Positions 59,723 through 64,000 of a DNA stretch of 64,000 nucleotides are shown in pieces. Location: positions 1 to 64,000 of the forward strand of contig NZ_JAHCLR010000025.1 of the NCBI RefSeq assembly GCF_018455725.1, read 5' to 3'. The notes under the pieces were generated by a model that saw only the letters and a list, made by a program, of their open reading frames with translations, was not told the origin of the DNA and did no database searches. The DNA is from Mycolicibacter acidiphilus (GTDB lineage: Bacteria; Actinomycetota; Actinomycetes; Mycobacteriales; Mycobacteriaceae). Made by a program: the position numbers and the translations under genes. How positions within the stretch are numbered: position 1 is the stretch's first letter; each line of letters opens with the position of its first letter.

Positions 59723-61027
59723 CTAAGCCGGTGCGGCCGAACCGATCACAATGCTGCCGACACTGCACTCCCGGCGTTCGTCGACCCCGGTGGCGGCGAC
59801 GAACGCGGCCGTGTCGCCGAAGCCCTGCGCGCAGACACCGACACCCATCGCGGTGCCCGCCAGGTAGACCGTCTGCATCAGTGCGCCGACGTCTTTGAGG
59901 ATGGTGGCGTAGCCGATCTGCTCGTAGGTCCACATGATCCGGCCGCTGCGGGCCGCGATCACCAGCAGCACCTGCGGCTCGATCCCACCGGCCAGCGTCG
60001 CGGCAGCCGGCTTGACCAGCCGGGCCACCGCCGGATCGTCGGCGCCGGCCACCGGCCGCAGCACATGGTCGAACGAGTCGTAGTGGTACATCCCCGGTGG
60101 CAGGCCCGCGACGTTGCGCACCACCGGGTACAGCTCCAGTTCGTAGACACCGCCCGCCGACGGGTAGGGCCGAGACAGCAGTTCCTCACCGGGCGTGGCG
60201 GATTCGGTGCGGCGGGTCCGCGCGGTGCGATACAGCAGTTCGGCCAGCTGCTCGACGCTGAGGGGTCGGGCGTCGTCAAACGTGCGGGCCGAAACCCGTT
60301 CTTCGACAACAGAGCTCAGCGTCGGATCGGTGCACCGGAGCGCGTCCAGGTCGGGGGTGTGCAGGGCGACCGGGTCGCCCGGATAGGGCTCCCGGCGGGC
60401 CGGTGGCTGGTCGAATCTGCCCTTGGCCCACTTCGTCGGCCCGAAGTGATCCCAGGTGATGGTGCGTTCGCCCAGGGTGCTGCGCCGGTGAAACCACAGG
60501 TCCGCCGTGCTCCAACTCTCGGCATCGAACCCGGCTGCCTCGGCCTCGCTGGCCGGCACCAGGAACCCGCCGCGGCGCAGGTCGTCGACGAACCGGGCGG
60601 CGACGTCGGCCGGCAGGTCCGGAGACGGTGCACCTCCGTCGAGCAGCGCCAGCAGGCGGGCGTCGTCGATGCGCATGTCGCACCAGCCCAGCGGGTGTTC
60701 CAGCACGAAACCGTCGGCGTCGCGGTGCAGCACCGCGAACCGGGACAGCAGCGTGGCAGTACTGTGCGGTTGCGTGGTCGGGGGCCGGAACGGGTGAACC
60801 GAATACCACGGTGTGACCGTGGTCGTCAGCCAACCGCCGGCGGCGAGCCCTTCGATGAACGGGTCACCGGGAACCGAGCCGCCGGTGTTGAGGGTTTTCA
60901 ACGCTGCCAACCGCGCCGGCGTCAGCCCGGTCAGTTTCTCCCGGTGCGGCGGCGCCAGCAGCACCGCGGCGACGGGGGTAGTCACACAGGTGACGCCGGC
61001 GCGCAGCGCGTAGCGGATCTCGGTCAC
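59723..61027 (-). CDS. SagB-type flavin-dependent dehydrogenase
   Basis: This 434-residue protein has a long N-terminal region (residues 1-230) and a C-terminal nitroreductase-fold, SagB/McbC-type domain (about 235-434), with RVSARTFDDARPLSVEQLAE, the flavin-site RPYPSAGGVYELELYPVV, MYHYDSFDHVLRPV and the C-terminal ILKDVGALMQTVYLAGTAMG. In azole-forming pathways this FMN enzyme oxidises oxazoline or thiazoline rings to aromatic azoles. No YcaO cyclodehydratase is near. It ends 6 bases from mbtB, convergent, but is the last gene of a PPE-modA-sagB unit (GTG start 21 bases after modA). Confidence 0.85.
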   Translation of the reverse strand: MTEIRYALRAGVTCVTTPVAAVLLAPPHREKLTGLTPARLAALKTLNTGGSVPGDPFIEGLAAGGWLTTTVTPWYSVHPFRPPTTQPHSTATLLSRFAVLHRDADGFVLEHPLGWCDMRIDDARLLALLDGGAPSPDLPADVAARFVDDLRRGGFLVPASEAEAAGFDAESWSTADLWFHRRSTLGERTITWDHFGPTKWAKGRFDQPPARREPYPGDPVALHTPDLDALRCTDPTLSSVVEERVSARTFDDARPLSVEQLAELLYRTARTRRTESATPGEELLSRPYPSAGGVYELELYPVVRNVAGLPPGMYHYDSFDHVLRPVAGADDPAVARLVKPAAATLAGGIEPQVLLVIAARSGRIMWTYEQIGYATILKDVGALMQTVYLAGTAMGVGVCAQGFGDTAAFVAATGVDERRECSVGSIVIGSAAPA

Positions 61028-61048
61028 CCCTCCCTTTTACCGGCCGGG

Positions 61049-61828
61049 TCAGGGCGTGCCGAAGCCGGCCTGCTCCAGGATCGCACGCCCCGGGCCGCCC
61101 GCCACGAACGCGACGAACCTGGTGGCCGGACCGGGCCGGGCTGCGTGGGCCAGCACGGCGATCGGGTAGGTGCTGACCGCTTCGGCGGCCTCCGGGATCG
61201 ACACCGTGGTGACCCGGTCCCCGGCGACGGCCGCGTCGGTGACGTTGACCAGGCCGGCGTCGGCCTCCCCGGTGATCACCTTGTTCAGCACGTCCTCGAC
61301 GTCCGGTTCGGCGCTGATCGGATGCAGCGTGACGCCGGTGCTCGCGGCGACGCGCTCGGTAGCCACCCCGCACGGCATCGGCGCCGGTGAGACCACCACG
61401 GCGACACCGGGTTCGGCCAGGTCGGAGAACGACGCGAAGTGCTTCGGATTGCCCGGGGCGGTGACGATCACCAGGGTGTTCGTCGCGAAATCGGCCCGTT
61501 CCGCGGTGAGCAGCCCGGCGCGGTCCACCCGGTCCATCTGGGCGGTGTCGGCGGAGGCGAAGACGTCGGCGGTCGCGCCGTTCAGCAGTTGGGTGGCCAG
61601 GTCCGGGGAGCTGGCGAAGTCGAACCGGATGGAGGCGTCGGGGTTCTCGGCCTCGAACTGGGCGGCGATCCGGGTGAAGCTCGGTTTGAGTGCGGCCGCG
61701 GCGAGTACGACGATCGGTTGTGCCGCGGTCGGATTCGTCGGACTGCAACCGGTGAGTGTGGCGGCCGGCAGCGCCACCGCCATCAGCCATGCCAGGATCG
61801 CGGATCGTCGACGCATGCGGGCGCTCAC
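61049..61828 (-). CDS. ModA-like substrate-binding lipoprotein
   Basis: This 259-residue protein has a signal peptide with lipobox TLTGC (cysteine at residue 28) and the ModA-type binding fold: [40 protein letters not shown] with the anion-binding Ser-Ser, [20 protein letters not shown] and [10 protein letters not shown]. ModA proteins deliver molybdate or tungstate to ModBC, but no permease or ATPase is near, so it may be an orphan receptor. It begins with a GTG overlapping the PPE stop (GTGA), and precedes the SagB-type gene. Confidence 0.88.
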   Translation of the reverse strand: MSARMRRRSAILAWLMAVALPAATLTGCSPTNPTAAQPIVVLAAAALKPSFTRIAAQFEAENPDASIRFDFASSPDLATQLLNGATADVFASADTAQMDRVDRAGLLTAERADFATNTLVIVTAPGNPKHFASFSDLAEPGVAVVVSPAPMPCGVATERVAASTGVTLHPISAEPDVEDVLNKVITGEADAGLVNVTDAAVAGDRVTTVSIPEAAEAVSTYPIAVLAHAARPGPATRFVAFVAGGPGRAILEQAGFGTP

Positions 61829-63444
61829 TCGCCGCTGCGCAGCGGGTCGTCGGACCAGGTGCCGGGCAGCATCGGCAGCGAGGTGTTGCCGAAGGTTCTC
61901 GCGTCGAGCGTCGTCATCCCGGCCGCCGCCGCCGTCGGCCGGGCCGCGGTCCCGGTGAAGCCGAGCGTTCCGGTCCCGCGCTCGGAGGCCTGCGAATCCA
62001 GGAATTCGTATCGGTAGCCCCGGCCCGGACGTTGCCCGGTCGTGCGATGCCGCGGCTGCGGCTGGTGGCGCCGCGCCGCCGGCACCGGCGCTGGCGCGGG
62101 TGCGTCGATGCCCTCCGGTGCCTGCTCACGGGTTCGCGCCCGTCGGCGGGCGGCGGATCCGACTGCGCCGAAGTTCAGCAGATAGGGATGGACGGCGGCG
62201 TGCGCGCCCACAGTGCCTGTGACGCCCTCGGCCCCCAGCAGCGGCGGGGGAGTCGCGGGCGGGACCGCCGGTGCGGGCGACGATAGTACGGCGGGTGCGG
62301 GTGCCGACGGCGGTCCCGCGGCCGGCGTCGTGCTCCCGGTCGGGGTGCTCGGCACCTCCGCGACGACAGTGGGGGACGGGGACGGGACCGCCGGACCCGG
62401 TGCGGCCAGCCCGGACAGTCCGGTCAGGCCGGTCAGCCCGGCGCCGCCGCCGACCGCGGGAGTGGCCAGTGCCGCGGCCAGGGCCGGTCCGGCGGCCAGT
62501 TCGACGATCGGCGTCAGCGCCACGGCCAGCTGCGGTAGGGGCATGGCCAGCAGCTGCGGGAAGTGCAGCAGCAGGTTGATCGTGACCATGGCACGGTGCA
62601 CGACGAACTGGGTGCCGAGCAGGAAGATCGCCTGGGCCAGTTGCGAGGGATCGCCGGCGTACATGGCGAGCATCTTCTCGACGCGCGGCAGGAACATCTC
62701 CAGGCTCGGGTACATGTCCGGCAGCGGTCCGAACGGGTCGAACTTGGGCGGGAAGATGGCCTGCAGCCACTCCTCGAACGTGCCGGGGATTCCGGTGTTC
62801 ATGCCCCCGCCCATGTTTCCGCCGCCACCCATGTGGCCGCCCCCGCCGCCCATGTCGCCGCCTCCGCCCATGTGGCCGCCTCCACCACCCATGTCCCCGT
62901 CCATGCTCATGACCGTCGGCGCTGTCGTCGTGTGCGGCGTCGCGGCCACCGATGCCGCGGCGGCACCGTGATAGGTCGTCATCGTCACCGCGGCCTGAAT
63001 CCACATCCGCACGTAGTCTGCCTCGTTGAGGGCGATCGGGATCGTGTTAACGCCGAAGAAGTTCGTGGCGACCAGGGCGGTGTGGACCGTGTGGTTGGCG
63101 GCCAGCTCGGCGAGCGTCGGCATGGTGGCCAGGGCGGTGGCGAACGCCGCAGCCGAACTGTGGTGTCCGGCCGCGACTCCGGCGGTGTCCAGCGCCGCCT
63201 GGGTCAGCCAGGCGAGGTATGGCGTGTGCGCGGCCAGATACCGGGCCGCGGCGGATCCGTCCCACACCCCGGCCGACACGGTGTCCAGCAGGGCGGTGAG
63301 CTCAGCGGCCGTCGCGGTGTACTCCGCGCTGAGTTGATTCCACGCGGCGGCGGCGGCCAGCAGGGGGCCGGGCCCGGGGCCGGCGGAGAGCAGTGTCGAG
63401 TGGGTCTCCGGAGGGAAGGCCATCCAGGCCGGCGCGCTCAACAC
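61825..63444 (-). CDS. PPE1-like protein with Met/His/Gly-rich linker
   Basis: This 539-residue protein has a PPE domain (residues 1-180, [20 protein letters not shown], with [20 protein letters not shown]) and a C-terminal segment ([20 protein letters not shown] and [10 protein letters not shown]) that resembles M. tuberculosis PPE1 (Rv0096). Between them is a stretch of repeats, [18 protein letters not shown], with many Met, His and Asp (62803-62910), followed by a region with membrane-like hydrophobic helices. The GTG at 63444 has GGAGG upstream; an ATG at 63495 is in frame but less PPE-like. It starts the operon with modA and sagB. No PE partner is visible. Confidence 0.85.
   Translation of the reverse strand: MLSAPAWMAFPPETHSTLLSAGPGPGPLLAAAAAWNQLSAEYTATAAELTALLDTVSAGVWDGSAAARYLAAHTPYLAWLTQAALDTAGVAAGHHSSAAAFATALATMPTLAELAANHTVHTALVATNFFGVNTIPIALNEADYVRMWIQAAVTMTTYHGAAAASVAATPHTTTAPTVMSMDGDMGGGGGHMGGGGDMGGGGGHMGGGGNMGGGMNTGIPGTFEEWLQAIFPPKFDPFGPLPDMYPSLEMFLPRVEKMLAMYAGDPSQLAQAIFLLGTQFVVHRAMVTINLLLHFPQLLAMPLPQLAVALTPIVELAAGPALAAALATPAVGGGAGLTGLTGLSGLAAPGPAVPSPSPTVVAEVPSTPTGSTTPAAGPPSAPAPAVLSSPAPAVPPATPPPLLGAEGVTGTVGAHAAVHPYLLNFGAVGSAARRRARTREQAPEGIDAPAPAPVPAARRHQPQPRHRTTGQRPGRGYRYEFLDSQASERGTGTLGFTGTAARPTAAAAGMTTLDARTFGNTSLPMLPGTWSDDPLRSGE
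62803..62910 (-). repeat. Met/His/Gly-rich coding repeats in the PPE1-like gene
   Basis: About six units of GGG(G)xM or GGGGHM encode alternating methionine, histidine and aspartate separated by glycines. Units vary in length by one codon, so they are an imperfect coding microsatellite. Met/His/Asp runs of this kind can bind transition metals. Confidence 0.75.
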
Positions 63445-63565
63445 GTCCACGTTCCTCCATCGTCGCTGCGACCCGACAAGTTGCTGCATATTCACTGTGA
63501 ATCCAATGGATTACCATATTTGTGCGACTACCGCAAAAGCGGACTGACATATGTATGAGTCGAAT

Positions 63566-63600
63566 ATTTACGGATATGAAGGACAAATGCTTCCGTAAAT
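63566..63600. promoter_or_regulatory. Inverted repeat between the PPE1-like gene and mtb12
   Basis: ATTTACGGA (63566-63574) and TCCGTAAAT (63592-63600) are perfect complements with 17 bases between, in an AT-rich intergenic stretch, 115 bases before the mtb12 start and 122 bases before the divergent PPE start. Candidate operator or hairpin. Confidence 0.5.
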
Positions 63601-63714
63601 GCTCAACCTGCCAGCGGTCCTGTCCGGTTGTCTGGTTCGCAGCCGACGATGGGCCGGAATCGCGCGGGTACTGTGGCCGCAGATACGCATGGTGTCGACT
63701 GCGATGGAGGGGTC

Positions 63715-64000
63715 ATGTCAGTGAAAGTGCTTGCCGCGGGGGCGCTGGCCGTAGCCGCAATCGGCGCCGGGGGCCTGACGGTTGCCGCCGGCCAGCCCGC
63801 GGGGACGGTGTCCGCGCAGGTGCAGCCGGTCGTCTTCGGGGCACCGCTGCCGCTGGAACCGCCGCCGGCTCCGGTGCCGCCGCAGGAGGGGCAGCCACTG
63901 CCGAGCACCGGTGAGGTCGCCGGCATGCTGACCCGGCTGACCGACGCCGGCGTCGGCTACAAGGAGAAGGGGCAGCTGGTCGAGAATGGCATCGACCCGG
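63715..64000 (+). CDS. mtb12: Low-molecular-weight secreted antigen MTB12/CFP-2 (partial, runs off the window)
   Basis: The first 95 codons of a secreted protein: MSVKVLAAGALAVAAIGAGG (signal peptide), a Pro-rich segment with QPVVFGAPLPLEPPPAPVPP, and the start of an NTF2-like domain (AGMLTRLTDAGVGYKEKGQL). The QPVVFGAPLPL segment and domain match M. tuberculosis MTB12/CFP-2 (Rv2376c), a T-cell antigen next to mbtH in that genome. The ATG at 63715 has TGGAGGGGTC upstream. The 3' end lies outside the window. Confidence 0.9.
   Translation, partial: MSVKVLAAGALAVAAIGAGGLTVAAGQPAGTVSAQVQPVVFGAPLPLEPPPAPVPPQEGQPLPSTGEVAGMLTRLTDAGVGYKEKGQLVENGIDP

Noticed and set aside
59717-61060. IdeR control of the SagB-type gene
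   Set aside because: No sequence resembling the iron box was found upstream of it, of modA or of the PPE gene.

Overview
The window is high-GC actinobacterial DNA, and its gene content and order identify a mycobacterium (Mycobacteriaceae; species not assigned). It is broadly collinear, in reversed orientation, with the M. tuberculosis H37Rv stretch from comEA/comEC/holA (about Rv2415c) to mtb12/cfp2 (Rv2376c). On this backbone there are lineage-specific insertions: an acyl-CoA dehydrogenase pair, a cluster of small secreted proteins, three PPE genes, a Rieske/hemerythrin pair, and a strongly rearranged mycobactin locus. The collinearity is judged from remembered family sequences, not from a search.

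Layout. 0-3 kb: two adjacent acyl-CoA dehydrogenases (-) and a lipoprotein (+). 3-8.1 kb: comEA-comEC-holA, rpsT, a CBS-domain protein and a PemK/MazF-like protein. 8.1-12.8 kb: an accessory island of four secreted proteins separated by long AT-richer spacers; two are tandem duplicates including their upstream DNA. 12.8-18.5 kb: lepA, an LppR-like lipoprotein, a GH15 trehalase and tiny membrane proteins. 18.5-22.7 kb: a 55-bp tandem repeat, a leaderless polycysteine micro-ORF and the sulfate ABC transporter operon subI-cysT-cysW-cysA. 22.7-27.1 kb: a duplicated-domain protein, two PPE-SVP genes with SHOCT-like tails and an HdeD-like membrane protein. 27.2-30.5 kb: sulfite reduction operon sirA-cysH-che1 (-), preceded by a second polycysteine micro-ORF and a hairpin covering the sirA ribosome-binding site. 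30.6-35.3 kb: a Mce-associated-like membrane protein, rpfD, hemW, a small Gly/Cys-rich secreted protein, and a Rieske plus hemerythrin pair flanked by an intact gene and a decayed copy of it.

35.4-59.7 kb is a mycobactin siderophore locus split into divergent blocks: mbtI and a CsoR-family regulator; mbtA facing mbtG-mbtH; an atypical SDR with mbtD-mbtC-mbtT; and mbtK facing mbtE-mbtF-mbtB. Four sites resemble the IdeR iron box (13-14 of 19 positions by hand count), in front of mbtI, between mbtA and mbtG, in front of mbtT, and between mbtK and mbtE. mbtB ends after its carrier domain, and the thioesterase is a separate gene (mbtT). mbtK, which in M. tuberculosis lies at a distant locus, is here inside the cluster, and no mbtJ is seen.

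After mbtB, 59.7-63.4 kb holds an apparent three-gene operon read in the opposite direction: a PPE1-like protein with a Met/His/Gly-rich linker, a ModA-like lipoprotein and a SagB-type flavin dehydrogenase. The window ends inside mtb12/cfp2.

Working together: sulfate uptake (subI-cysTWA) and sulfite reduction (sirA, cysH, plus che1 for siroheme) appear to share cysteine-responsive attenuation through the micro-ORFs, while the mycobactin genes share IdeR-type iron control. The observations most worth a second look are the PPE-ModA-SagB operon next to mbtB, the CysH lacking the usual Cys-Cys pair, the SDR with His/Arg in place of Tyr/Lys, the CsoR-family regulator in the siderophore locus, and the two polycysteine leader systems.
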